A program made the translations under genes and the position numbers. A DNA stretch of 64,000 nt from Camelimonas fluminis (GTDB lineage Bacteria; Pseudomonadota; Alphaproteobacteria; Rhizobiales; Beijerinckiaceae): contig NZ_BNCG01000004.1 of the NCBI RefSeq assembly GCF_014656355.1, positions 235,907 through 299,906 on the forward strand. The letters are read 5' to 3'. Of this stretch, positions 16,118 to 24,235 are shown in pieces (the first letter of the stretch is position 1; the number at the start of each line of letters is the position of its first letter). The notes below the pieces were generated by a model. It saw only the letters and a program-made list of their open reading frames with translations, was not told the origin of the DNA and did not search any database.

Positions 16118-17077
16118 ATGGTTGCGACCAATCAGAAGGCCGCGCTGGCCCGCGTGCTGGGCCATGAAGGCGGCAATGCGGATGATCCGCATGACCCCGG
16201 CGGACGCACCAGCCGGGGCGTCACCCAACGCGTCTACGATGCCTGGCGACGCGGCCATGGCCAGCCGGCGCGCGATGTATTCCTGGCCAGCACGGCCGAA
16301 GTGCGCGCCATTTATCTGGAACAATACTGGCATCGCGTGCGCGCCGACGAACTGCCTGCCGGGCTGGACTATGCGGTTTTTGACGCCGCGGTGAATTCCG
16401 GGCCCGTGCAGGCGGTGAAGTGGCTGCAACGTGATCTGGGGGTGAGAGTGGACGGCGTCGTTGGCCAGGTGACGCTGACGGCGGCCCGTTCCCGCCAGGA
16501 TGTGGCGGCCCTGATTGCTTCCCAGTGCGCACGACGTCTCGCATTTCTGAAGCAGTTGCGCATGTGGCGGCGCTTTGGCGCCGGCTGGACGAAGCGTGTC
16601 GCCAATGTCGAACGCGTCGCCACCGCCATGGCCGGCGGCGCCAGGTTAACGGAGAGCAAAAGCCGTGAGTCGACGCTGGTTGTCAGCGCCCGCGCTGATC
16701 CCGGCCAAATATCACGACCATCAGGCGCCGGATTTGCCGGGGCGGCCGCTGGGGCAGGCCTCGCCACCGCCGCTGCGGCGGAGGCGCTCGCCGACAGTCT
16801 GCGTCAGGCGGCGGCGGATATCGGTCTGGCGGCGCAATCGTTTCCCGCCGTCGCGGCCATGGCTTCGGCAATGACCGCCTGCGGCCTTTTGCTGCTCGTC
16901 GCTGGAGTCTGCTGGCGGCTCTACATTGCATGGCGCTGGCGCGTTATCGACAAGGCGCTCTGCGGGCCAACGGACACGGGTAACGACCGCATGGCTGCAT
17001 GCAGTCCGGGGCTGGGGCTATTCCGGCGCCGCGGCGTCTTCCTATCAAAGTTCGGGGAGCGGCAGCCCAGGGTGTAG
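16118..17077 (+). CDS. Glycoside hydrolase family 108 muramidase with C-terminal membrane anchor
   Basis: A 319-residue protein. Residues 1 to about 100 are a GH108 N-acetylmuramidase: LGHEGGNADDPHDPGGRTSRGVTQ, with catalytic Glu17, then YWHRVRADELPAGLDYAVFDAAVNSG. A PG-binding-3 domain follows (VKWLQRDLGVRVDGVVGQVTL, about 100-175), then an Ala/Gly-rich linker and a transmembrane helix (about 255-280, MTACGLLLLVAGVCW). The last 40 residues look unstructured. I chose ATG 16118, preceded by CGGAGGACC. It acts as the endolysin for particle release and its membrane segment may serve as holin or anchor. It is the last recognisable gene of the GTA set. Confidence 0.88.
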   Translation: MVATNQKAALARVLGHEGGNADDPHDPGGRTSRGVTQRVYDAWRRGHGQPARDVFLASTAEVRAIYLEQYWHRVRADELPAGLDYAVFDAAVNSGPVQAVKWLQRDLGVRVDGVVGQVTLTAARSRQDVAALIASQCARRLAFLKQLRMWRRFGAGWTKRVANVERVATAMAGGARLTESKSRESTLVVSARADPGQISRPSGAGFAGAAAGAGLATAAAAEALADSLRQAAADIGLAAQSFPAVAAMASAMTACGLLLLVAGVCWRLYIAWRWRVIDKALCGPTDTGNDRMAACSPGLGLFRRRGVFLSKFGERQPRV

Positions 17078-17172
17078 CGCGGGCGAGCTCCGCGCGTTAC
17101 GCACATGACGCAGGGCGCGGCTCATGCAAATATCGGCGCGGAAATCGCTGCTGTCGGGCTTTGGGGGAAAGC

Positions 17173-17532
17173 GTGTTCAATTGCCTGGTGCTTCCGGATG
17201 CGACGTCAGTGATCAAGGCTCTCGGGCTGTGCTTGGTGTTCGCCAGCCTGGCGGCGGGGACGTCCCAGGCGCAGGCGCGCCCCAAAAGCGATGACCAGTG
17301 TCTGGGACAGGCAGAGGTGCGGGATCTGGTGAACCAGAATGCCGTGCTGCCGCCGGAGGTGGTGCTGAGGAAAGCCCGAGCGACGGTTGGTCCCGGCGCC
17401 AAGGTTCTGCGCGCCCTGTTGTGCCGGCGCGAGGGGCAATATGTCTATCGGCTCACGTTGTTGCGGCGCGACGGCCGCGTCATCCACCAGGTGGTCAGCG
17501 CGCGCCCGGCTCGGTCAGATGCGCCCCGCTAG
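17173..17532 (+). CDS. Small exported PepSY-like protein, candidate FeuN-type modulator
   Basis: A 119-residue protein starting at GTG 17173 behind GGGGGAAA. A signal peptide is clear (hydrophobic VIKALGLCLVFASLAAG, then TSQAQA cleavage). The mature part resembles a PepSY domain: VLPPEVVLRKARATVGPGAKVLRALLC, then YVYRLTLLRRDGRVIHQVVSA. It lies upstream of, and in the same direction as, a FeuP/FeuQ-like regulator-kinase pair. In Sinorhizobium the small periplasmic protein FeuN, encoded next to feuP, restrains FeuQ; I infer a similar role by position. A dispersed repeat separates it from the regulator, so co-transcription is not certain. Confidence 0.62.
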   Translation: MFNCLVLPDATSVIKALGLCLVFASLAAGTSQAQARPKSDDQCLGQAEVRDLVNQNAVLPPEVVLRKARATVGPGAKVLRALLCRREGQYVYRLTLLRRDGRVIHQVVSARPARSDAPR

Positions 17533-17636
17533 AGCATTCTCAAGGAAAGTGGAACCCACTTTTCATAAAGAAAATGCGTCAAATTAAAGAGAAGGAGCAT
17601 TTTCTGTGAATTGGTTTTCACCCCAAAAATGCTCCA
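17531..17636. repeat. Rhizobial-type palindromic intergenic repeat, copy B
   Basis: This shares layout and long stretches with the copy at 3141-3241, including AAAGAAAATGCG, the AAAGAGA linker and a closing hairpin GGAGCATTTT (17594-17603) / AAAATGCTCC (17626-17635). It lies between the PepSY-like gene and the response regulator, beginning at the stop codon of the former. Confidence 0.8.
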
Positions 17637-17767
17637 GGTCTTTCAGCCGGGTGGGGCCTGCTTCTCCATGTTTTCGCCGGTAATTGTCATCAATCAGAAC
17701 GACAGGCGTTTCGCCGGTTCAGGCTTGAGCGGCCCCGTGGCGGGCCGGAGCAGCGCGGAGAGCACGG

Positions 17768-18466
17768 TTGCGGTTGCTTGTGGTTGAGGATGACGCTGAG
17801 CTGAACCGGCAGATCTGTCATGCCCTTGAGGCGGCAGGTTATGCGGTGGATCGCGTGCTGGAGGGCCGGGAAGCGGTTTTTCTCGGGGAGACCGAGCCTT
17901 ATGACGCAGTGATCCTCGACATGGGGCTGCCAGGGCTCGATGGTCTTTCCGTGCTGCAGCAATGGCGCGCTAGGGGCGTGGCCACGCCGGTGCTGGTGCT
18001 GACCGCGCGTGACCGCTGGAACGACAAGGTTCTGGCCTTCGATGCCGGCGCTGACGATTATGTCTCCAAACCCTTCCATATGGAGGAACTGCTGGCGCGT
18101 CTGCGCGCGCTGCTCCGGCGCTCGGCCGGACATGCGAGCAATGTGCTCGCCAGCGGACCGGTAAAACTGGATGTGGGGGCGGCGCGCGTCACCGTCGACG
18201 GCGCCGAGATTCGCCTGACTTCCCACGAGTTCCGGCTGCTGTCCTATCTGATGCACCATCCGGGCAAGACCATCTCGCGCACGGAACTGGTCGAGCATAT
18301 CTACGATCAGGACTTCGACCGCGATTCGAACACCATCGAAGTCTTCATTGGTCGCTTGCGGCGCAAGCTTGGCGTGGAGATCATCGAGACGGTCAGGGGG
18401 CTGGGCTATCGTATCCCGGCCCAGGCTGAGGCGTCCGGCCGGTTGGCCGGAAAGACGGCGACATGA
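17768..18466 (+). CDS. OmpR-family response regulator, FeuP/PhoP-like
   Basis: A 232-residue two-component regulator. The receiver domain has the acidic pair in VVEDD, phosphoacceptor Asp51 in VILDMGLPGLDG, Thr in VLTARD and Lys in YVSKPF. The C-terminal winged helix is OmpR type (VTVDGAEIRLTSHEFRLLSYLMHHPGKTISRTELVEHIY, with VFIGRLRRKLG as recognition region). It starts at TTG 17768, the only start that keeps the first beta strand RLLVVEDD. It lies two bases before the sensor kinase ATG. Its position next to ccmI (cycH) matches rhizobial feuPQ, which respond to osmotic/envelope state. The name is an inference from context. Confidence 0.9.
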   Translation: MRLLVVEDDAELNRQICHALEAAGYAVDRVLEGREAVFLGETEPYDAVILDMGLPGLDGLSVLQQWRARGVATPVLVLTARDRWNDKVLAFDAGADDYVSKPFHMEELLARLRALLRRSAGHASNVLASGPVKLDVGAARVTVDGAEIRLTSHEFRLLSYLMHHPGKTISRTELVEHIYDQDFDRDSNTIEVFIGRLRRKLGVEIIETVRGLGYRIPAQAEASGRLAGKTAT

Positions 18467-18467
18467 G

Positions 18468-19937
18468 ATGGGCGCGAACAAAGCCGGATCAGGACCCGCA
18501 TCGCGACTGAGCCGGTTGACCGGCCGCGAATCCTCATTGGCCGAACGTCTGGTGATTTCGGCCATTTGCTGGTGCGTGCTGATTTTCATCGTCGCCGGAT
18601 TGATTCTCACCGCCATCTACAACCGGGCGACGGAGCGCGCTTTTGACGAGCGGCTGCAGGTCTATCTGACCGGTCTCGTGTCGGAAATGGCGGCGCCTGC
18701 TGGCGCTGACGGCAAGGAGCGCGTGGGCGTCGGCGAGCCGCGTTTCGACTTGCCCCTGTCGGGCTGGTATTGGCAGATCGCCCGCGTCGGCGGCGGTGCG
18801 GGCGATCTCCGCGCCTCCCGCTCCCTCTTCGGCTCCCAGTTGCCGCCGCTGCCCCCTCGCGCCGCCCGCGCCGAGGCGGCTCGCAACGATGGCGTCCGCG
18901 CCGGCTACGTGGTGGGCCCGGACGAGCGTCGCCTGCGCGTCATCTCGCGCACCATCGATTTCGGTGAGGAGGGGCGCTTCGACATTACCGTTGCCGGGCC
19001 TGCTGACGAGATCGAGGCGGAGAAACGGGAGTTCATCGTTTACGTCACGCTCACCTTTGTGCTGCTCGGACTGGCGCTGGCTTTGTCGACGCTTCTCCAG
19101 GTCAGGTTCGGCCTCGCGCCGCTCACCCGCCTGCGCAGCGCTATCGAGAAAGTGCGCCACGGAGATTCGGACCACATCGGCGGCTCCTATCCGCGTGACG
19201 TCGCGCCGTTGGCGGCTGAGCTCAATTTGCTGATCGACGCCAACCGCAAGATTCTGGATCGGGCGCGCACCCAGGTTGGCAACCTGGCCCACGCGCTGAA
19301 AACGCCCCTGAGCGTAATCGTCAATGACGCCGAACGCATTGCCGGCGCTGCGGATGGATCAGACTTTCCGGCGCGCGTGCGGGATCAGGCGGCGGTGATG
19401 CGCAACCAGATCAATTACTACCTGGACCGGGCCCGGGCTGCGGCGATCGCCGGCGCGCTTGGCGCTTTTGCTGACGTGGCGCCGGTTGTGAACGGCCTGA
19501 CGCGGACGTTGCTCCGCATCCACGCCGGACGCGACATCGCGGTGGATGTATCGGTAGAGGAAGGGTTGCGCTTCCGGGGAGAGGCGCAGGATCTGCAGGA
19601 TATGATTGGCAATCTGACCGACAACGCCTTCAAATGGGGACGTTCACGGGTGGCCATCACCGCAGGCGCCATCAGCAATCACGACGGCGCGCCGACCATC
19701 CGGATCGCCGTGGACGACGACGGGCCCGGCCTTGCGGCGGAGGCCTGGGCCGACGCCATGGCGCGCGGCAAGCGGCTGGATGAAGCCAAGCCAGGCTCGG
19801 GGCTTGGCCTGTCGATCGTCGCCGATCTCGCCGAGATGTACGGCGGAGCCCTGCAATTGCAGAAGTCCGCTCTTGGCGGCCTGCGGGCGGAACTGTCGCT
19901 TCCGGGCGTTGTGGCGCTGCCGCTGTCCGCAACCTGA
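18468..19937 (+). CDS. Sensor histidine kinase, FeuQ/PhoQ-like
   Basis: A 489-residue membrane kinase. Transmembrane helix 1 is at about residues 27-48 (ICWCVLIFIVAGLIL), a periplasmic sensor loop to about 190, helix 2 at about 192-212 (FIVYVTLTFVLLGLALAL), then HAMP (RFGLAPLTRLRSAIEKVRHG). The phosphoacceptor is His275 in NLAHALKTPLSV. ATPase motifs follow in order: NLTDNAFKWG (N box), DDDGPGL (G1) and GSGLGLSIVADL (G2). ATG 18468 is used; an in-frame longer version would overlap the regulator by 120 bases. It pairs with the regulator just upstream. Confidence 0.9.
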   Translation: MGANKAGSGPASRLSRLTGRESSLAERLVISAICWCVLIFIVAGLILTAIYNRATERAFDERLQVYLTGLVSEMAAPAGADGKERVGVGEPRFDLPLSGWYWQIARVGGGAGDLRASRSLFGSQLPPLPPRAARAEAARNDGVRAGYVVGPDERRLRVISRTIDFGEEGRFDITVAGPADEIEAEKREFIVYVTLTFVLLGLALALSTLLQVRFGLAPLTRLRSAIEKVRHGDSDHIGGSYPRDVAPLAAELNLLIDANRKILDRARTQVGNLAHALKTPLSVIVNDAERIAGAADGSDFPARVRDQAAVMRNQINYYLDRARAAAIAGALGAFADVAPVVNGLTRTLLRIHAGRDIAVDVSVEEGLRFRGEAQDLQDMIGNLTDNAFKWGRSRVAITAGAISNHDGAPTIRIAVDDDGPGLAAEAWADAMARGKRLDEAKPGSGLGLSIVADLAEMYGGALQLQKSALGGLRAELSLPGVVALPLSAT

Positions 19938-20053
19938 TTTTTTTATTATTTCTTGCCGGTTGCGGTTTGCGCTGAATTCGCGTGACCTTATGTCGCCGCG
20001 CTGCGCCATCTTGCGCCATCTGACTGAGCCGCCGGCCAGGCTATACGGCCTGA

Positions 20054-21160
20054 ATGGCGATCTGGTTCATCTTCGCGCTCATGACCGGCCTGGCGATCGG
20101 GGCTGTTCTCTGGCCCCTGTCGCGTCGCGCCCCTGCGCCGGCAGGGCAGGTCGACGAACGGGCGTTTTATGAACAACGCCTTGCTGAAATCGCCCGGGAC
20201 GCTGGCAGCGGCTATATCAGCGCCACGGAAGCCGACGCCGCGCGGGCTGAGGCCGCCCGCCGCCTGTTGCGGGAGAGCCGTTCAACTCTGGCAGGGCTCG
20301 CGGATGGTGAAAGCGAATATGCCCTGCGTCGACGCCGCGCCGCCTCCGCCATCGCACTTTCGACAATCCCGCTGATCACGCTGGCGATTTATGGCGCTGT
20401 CGGCTCGCCTGACATGAAGTCGTTGCCCATTGCGGAGCGCCGCGCAAGGCCGGTCGCCCAGGCTGACGCGGGCGATCTGATCGCGCGCATGGAGCGTCAT
20501 CTCGCAACGAAGCCAGACGATGGCGCCGGCTGGGAGCTGCTGGCCCCGGTGTATCTGCGTTTGGGGCGACCGGATGAAGCCGTGAAAGCCTGGGCCAATG
20601 TGCTGCCGTTGCGCGGAGAAACGCCGGCGCGTCTCGCCAGCTACGGCGAGGCGCTGGTGGCCTCAGCCAACGGGTTGGTGGAGTCTTTCGCTCGTGAACT
20701 GTTCGAGCGCGCTGCGAAGGGCGATCCGGCCGCGCCCATGCCGAAATTCTATCTTGCTGTCGCCCTGGCCCAGGACGGCGATGTGAATGGCGCGCGCAAG
20801 GCCTTTGAAGCATTGCTGAAAAATGCGCCGTCCGATGCGCCGTGGCGCGGCGCCGTGGAAGCGCGCATCGCCGGCCTGCAGCGGCAGGCCATGACGAAGG
20901 ACATCGCTTCCGCTCCCGCTGAGGCCCAGGGCGCGATGATCGCCGGCATGGTGCAGGGGCTGGCTGAGCGGTTGAAGGCCAATCCCGATAATCCAGAAGG
21001 CTGGCGCACGCTGGTGCGCTCTTACGTGGTGCTGGGTCGCAAGGCTGAAGCAGGCGCGGCGCTGGCTGAAGGCCTGAGCGCCCTCAGCGCCCGCCCGGCG
21101 GAAGCCGCCGGACTTGAAGCTTTTGCCCGTGAACTGGGCGTCAGATCCAAGACGCCCTGA
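20054..21160 (+). CDS. ccmI: Cytochrome c maturation protein CcmI (CycH)
   Basis: A 368-residue inner-membrane protein that holds apocytochrome c for heme ligation. The N-terminal CcmI-1 domain has two membrane segments (WFIFALMTGLAIGAVLWPL at 3-21 and ALSTIPLITLAIYGAVG at about 101-117) flanking a cytoplasmic helical loop containing EQRLAEIARDAGSGYIS. The C-terminal periplasmic part has TPR-like helices (WELLAPVYLRLGRPDEAVKAWANVLPL, and PEGWRTLVRSYVVLGRKAEA). It is the first gene of a ccmI-ccmE-ccmF-ccmH run, the standard alphaproteobacterial order. Confidence 0.93.
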   Translation: MAIWFIFALMTGLAIGAVLWPLSRRAPAPAGQVDERAFYEQRLAEIARDAGSGYISATEADAARAEAARRLLRESRSTLAGLADGESEYALRRRRAASAIALSTIPLITLAIYGAVGSPDMKSLPIAERRARPVAQADAGDLIARMERHLATKPDDGAGWELLAPVYLRLGRPDEAVKAWANVLPLRGETPARLASYGEALVASANGLVESFARELFERAAKGDPAAPMPKFYLAVALAQDGDVNGARKAFEALLKNAPSDAPWRGAVEARIAGLQRQAMTKDIASAPAEAQGAMIAGMVQGLAERLKANPDNPEGWRTLVRSYVVLGRKAEAGAALAEGLSALSARPAEAAGLEAFARELGVRSKTP

Positions 21161-21169
21161 GGACGACCG

Positions 21170-21628
21170 ATGACGCGAAAGAAGCGCAGGCTGTTGCTGA
21201 TTGGTTCTGCCGTCGCCGTGTTGAGCGTGGCTCTTGGGCTCGTGCTGTTCGCCATGCGCGATACGATCGTGTTTTTTTATGGTCCGACGGAACTGGCGCA
21301 GAAGAACATCCAGCCAGGCTCCCGTTTGCGCATCGGCGGACTGGTCAAGGAGGGCTCGGTGGAGCGTCTTGCCAGCCAGCAGGTGCGCTTCGCCATCACA
21401 GACTCAAACGCGGACGTTCGCGTGTCCTATGCTGGTCTGCTGCCAGATCTGTTTCGTGAAGGTCAGGGCGTGGTCGCCGAAGGCGTTTTGCAGCCCGACC
21501 GCACATTCGTTGCTGACAAGGTGCTGGCCAAGCACGACGAACGTTACATGCCGCGAGAGGTGGCGGACGCCCTGAAGAAGCAGGGTGTCTGGCAGGGCGG
21601 TGAAACAGCGGGAGCCGCGCGCCCATGA
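21170..21628 (+). CDS. ccmE: Heme chaperone CcmE (CycJ)
   Basis: A 152-residue periplasmic heme chaperone anchored by one N-terminal helix (about residues 8-28). The heme-binding His122 is in VLAKHDERYMP, with the conserved Tyr126 four residues on. The OB-fold core shows RLRIGGLVKEGSV, VRFAITD and GVVAEGVLQPDRTFVADKV. Length is normal. It starts nine bases after ccmI and its end overlaps ccmF by four bases, so the genes are one operon. Confidence 0.96.
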   Translation: MTRKKRRLLLIGSAVAVLSVALGLVLFAMRDTIVFFYGPTELAQKNIQPGSRLRIGGLVKEGSVERLASQQVRFAITDSNADVRVSYAGLLPDLFREGQGVVAEGVLQPDRTFVADKVLAKHDERYMPREVADALKKQGVWQGGETAGAARP

Positions 21629-23628
21629 TCGTCGAGATTGGACACTACGCACTGGTTCTGGCGCTGGCGCTGTCCGTGATCCAGACGGTTCTGCCGTTTT
21701 GGGGCGCGCGGGCGCGCGACGCATCGCTGATGGGGATCGGGCCCGTCGCCGCTGTCGGCGTGTTCGTCTGCGTCGCCATCGCCTTCGGAGCGCTCACGTG
21801 GGCCTATGTGACGTCCGACTTTACCGTCCGCAACGTTGTCGAGAACTCCCACTCGCTGAAGCCGCTGTTGTTCCGGATCACTGGCCTGTGGGGCAACCAC
21901 GAAGGCTCCATGTTGCTGTGGGTGCTGGTCGTGGCGTTGTTCGGCGCGCTGCTGGCGGTTGCCCGCAATATGGCGCCTGGCGTGTTGCGCGCCGACGCCC
22001 TGGCGGTTCAGGGTCTCATAAGTCTCGCCTTTCTGACCTTCCTCGTCAGCGTATCCAACCCCTTTGCCCGCGTGGCTGCGCCGCCGGCTGAGGGGCAGGA
22101 TCTCAATCCCATCCTCCAGGACATTGGCCTCGCCATCCATCCGCCGCTCCTTTACGTCGGCTATGTGGGGTTCTCGCTGGTGTTCGCCTTCGCTGCCGCG
22201 GCGCTGATCGGCGGGCGAATTGACGCCATCTGGGCTCGCGCGGTGCGGCCCTGGTGTCTCATCGCCTGGGTGTTTCTGACCCTCGGCATCGCCATGGGCT
22301 CATACTGGGCATATTATGAGTTGGGCTGGGGTGGTTTCTGGTTCTGGGATCCGGTCGAGAACGCCTCATTCATGCCGTGGCTTTCCGGCACGGCGTTGCT
22401 GCACTCCATCCTGGTCATGGAAAAGCGCGACGCCCTGAAGGTCTGGACCATCCTGCTGGCGATCATGACGTTCTCGCTGTCGCTGCTGGGCGCCTTCCTG
22501 GTGCGCTCCGGCGTGCTGACTTCGGTGCATACCTTCGCAACCGATCCCGGCCGGGGCCTGTTCATTCTTGCCATTCTGGTTTTCTTTATTGGCGGGGGCT
22601 TCGCGCTGTTCGCCTGGCGCGCGCCGTTGCTGAAAACCGGAGGTCTTTTTGCGCCGATTTCGCGGGAAGGCGCGCTGGTCGTCAACAATCTGCTTCTCGC
22701 CACTGCCTGCGCCACCGTGTTTATCGGCACGTTGTATCCGCTGGCGCTGGAAGGTCTGACTGGCGACAAGATTTCCGTTGGTCCGCCGTTCTATGACGCT
22801 ACCTTCGTGCCGCTGGCGATGGCGCTGCTGCTGCTGATCCCCTTCGGCCAGGCGCTGGCCTGGAAACGCGGCGATCTGGCTGACGCCGTGTCGCGGCTGT
22901 TGTTTGTGATGGGCGTATCGATTGTCGTTTGTCTCGCCATTGTCTTCATCCAGCGCGGCGGCCCGGTCCTGGCGGTGATCGGCCTCTGGCTTGGCATTTT
23001 TGTCTTTGTTGGCGGAGCCAATGAAATCCTGAGCCGTAGCTGGAAGCGCGGCGTCCCGTTGTCGGTCATTCTGCGCCGGGCGGCCGGTCTCCCGCGTTCT
23101 GCCTGGGGCTCGGCCGTAGCCCATGCTGGTGTTGGCGTTTGCGTGATTGGCCTCGCGGCGCAAGCCTGGAGCATTGAGACGCTCGCCACCGTGCGTCCAG
23201 GACAGCCAGCGATCGTAGGCCCCTATGAGGTGGTGCTGACCGACAGCTTCTCCAGGCAGGTCGCCAACTATCGCGAGGACGTCGCCCGTTTCCACGTGTT
23301 GCGGGGCGGTGCGGTTATCCGGACAGTCGACGCCTCGAAACGCTTCTTCCCGGCGCGCAACACCTCGACGACCGAGGCCGGCATTTCCACCATAGGTTTC
23401 GGCCAGGTTTATGTGGCGCCGGGCGACGCGGGCGAGCACGGCCTTGGCGTTCGCCTTTACTGGAAGCCGTGGGTGTTGCTGATCTGGATCGGCGCGATAA
23501 TCGCGGCCATCGGCGGCGCGCTCTCGTTCAGCGATCGGCGTCTGCGGGTTGGCGCGCCGACGCGCGGGAGGCGCAAGGACATGGCGGCGACGAACGTCCC
23601 CGCCATTGCAACGGTGGCGGCGCAGTGA
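21625..23628 (+). CDS. ccmF: Heme lyase subunit CcmF (CycK)
   Basis: A 667-residue polytopic membrane protein, the core of the cytochrome c heme ligase. It has many hydrophobic helices, the tryptophan-rich WWD-type signature GWGGFWFWDPVENASFMPWL (about residues 233-252), and the conserved heme-ligand His-containing segments GNHEGSMLLWVL and IHPPLLYVGYVG. The C-terminal periplasmic domain contains GPYEVVLTD. It overlaps ccmE at the start and ccmH at the end (GTGA). Length is typical. Confidence 0.96.
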   Translation: MIVEIGHYALVLALALSVIQTVLPFWGARARDASLMGIGPVAAVGVFVCVAIAFGALTWAYVTSDFTVRNVVENSHSLKPLLFRITGLWGNHEGSMLLWVLVVALFGALLAVARNMAPGVLRADALAVQGLISLAFLTFLVSVSNPFARVAAPPAEGQDLNPILQDIGLAIHPPLLYVGYVGFSLVFAFAAAALIGGRIDAIWARAVRPWCLIAWVFLTLGIAMGSYWAYYELGWGGFWFWDPVENASFMPWLSGTALLHSILVMEKRDALKVWTILLAIMTFSLSLLGAFLVRSGVLTSVHTFATDPGRGLFILAILVFFIGGGFALFAWRAPLLKTGGLFAPISREGALVVNNLLLATACATVFIGTLYPLALEGLTGDKISVGPPFYDATFVPLAMALLLLIPFGQALAWKRGDLADAVSRLLFVMGVSIVVCLAIVFIQRGGPVLAVIGLWLGIFVFVGGANEILSRSWKRGVPLSVILRRAAGLPRSAWGSAVAHAGVGVCVIGLAAQAWSIETLATVRPGQPAIVGPYEVVLTDSFSRQVANYREDVARFHVLRGGAVIRTVDASKRFFPARNTSTTEAGISTIGFGQVYVAPGDAGEHGLGVRLYWKPWVLLIWIGAIIAAIGGALSFSDRRLRVGAPTRGRRKDMAATNVPAIATVAAQ

Positions 23629-24113
23629 GCCGGCGCGGGACGGGCGTGCTCGTGGCCGCCGTTGTTGGCCTTGGCGTGCTGGTGGCGGGCGCGGGCGTCA
23701 GCCATGCGCTCCAGCCCGGTGAAGTGCTGTCCGACAGCAAGCTGGAGCAGCGCGCCCGCGGCATCTCCCTCGGGCTGCGTTGTCTCGTTTGCCAGAACCA
23801 GTCCATCGATGATTCGGATGCGCAGGTGGCGCAGGATTTGCGACGTGTCGTCCGGCAGCGGCTTGTCGCCGGCGACAGTGATGCAGAGGTCCGGGCTTAT
23901 ATCGTTGACCGTTATGGTGATTTCGTTTTGCTGAAACCGCCGTTCAATGCGCGCACACTTTTACTATGGCTGGGCCCGGTCATTGTCCTGCTGTGCGGCG
24001 GCGCGCTTGTGCTGTGGGGACGTCGGCGCGCCCGCGCCGGGACGCCAGCGCTGAGCGCCGCGGAACAGGCGGAATTGCAGAAGCTGCTTGATGACCGGGA
24101 GCGGCGCATCTGA
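23625..24113 (+). CDS. ccmH: Cytochrome c maturation thiol oxidoreductase CcmH (CycL)
   Basis: A 162-residue thiol-redox component that reduces apocytochrome c cysteines. A signal peptide/anchor (residues 8-28) precedes the redox motif Cys53-Leu-Val-Cys56 in LRCLVCQNQSI, then ADLRR-type helices and VDRYGDFVLLKPP, followed by a C-terminal membrane helix (LLLWLGPVIVLLCGGALVLW). It starts at GTG 23625 overlapping the ccmF stop. No ccmG (thioredoxin) gene lies in this run; that partner must be elsewhere. Confidence 0.95.
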   Translation: MSRRGTGVLVAAVVGLGVLVAGAGVSHALQPGEVLSDSKLEQRARGISLGLRCLVCQNQSIDDSDAQVAQDLRRVVRQRLVAGDSDAEVRAYIVDRYGDFVLLKPPFNARTLLLWLGPVIVLLCGGALVLWGRRRARAGTPALSAAEQAELQKLLDDRERRI

Positions 24114-24153
24114 ATTACGGGGCGTGATCTGAACTCCCTTACAAAATTGTCAT

Positions 24154-24175
24154 GTTGCCGTGAGGTTGCCGTAAG
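24154..24175 (+). promoter_or_regulatory. Tandem 11-bp direct repeat upstream of degP
   Basis: GTTGCCGTGAG (24154-24164) is followed directly by GTTGCCGTAAG (24165-24175), one helical turn apart and 61 bases before the degP start. OmpR-family regulators typically bind such tandem direct repeats, and an OmpR-family regulator gene lies directly downstream of degP. Assignment as an operator is an inference. Confidence 0.5.
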
Positions 24176-24235
24176 CCTCCGGGCGTCATGGTCCACTCCA
24201 GAACAAGGCGAATACGCCATGGAGTGAATGAAACC

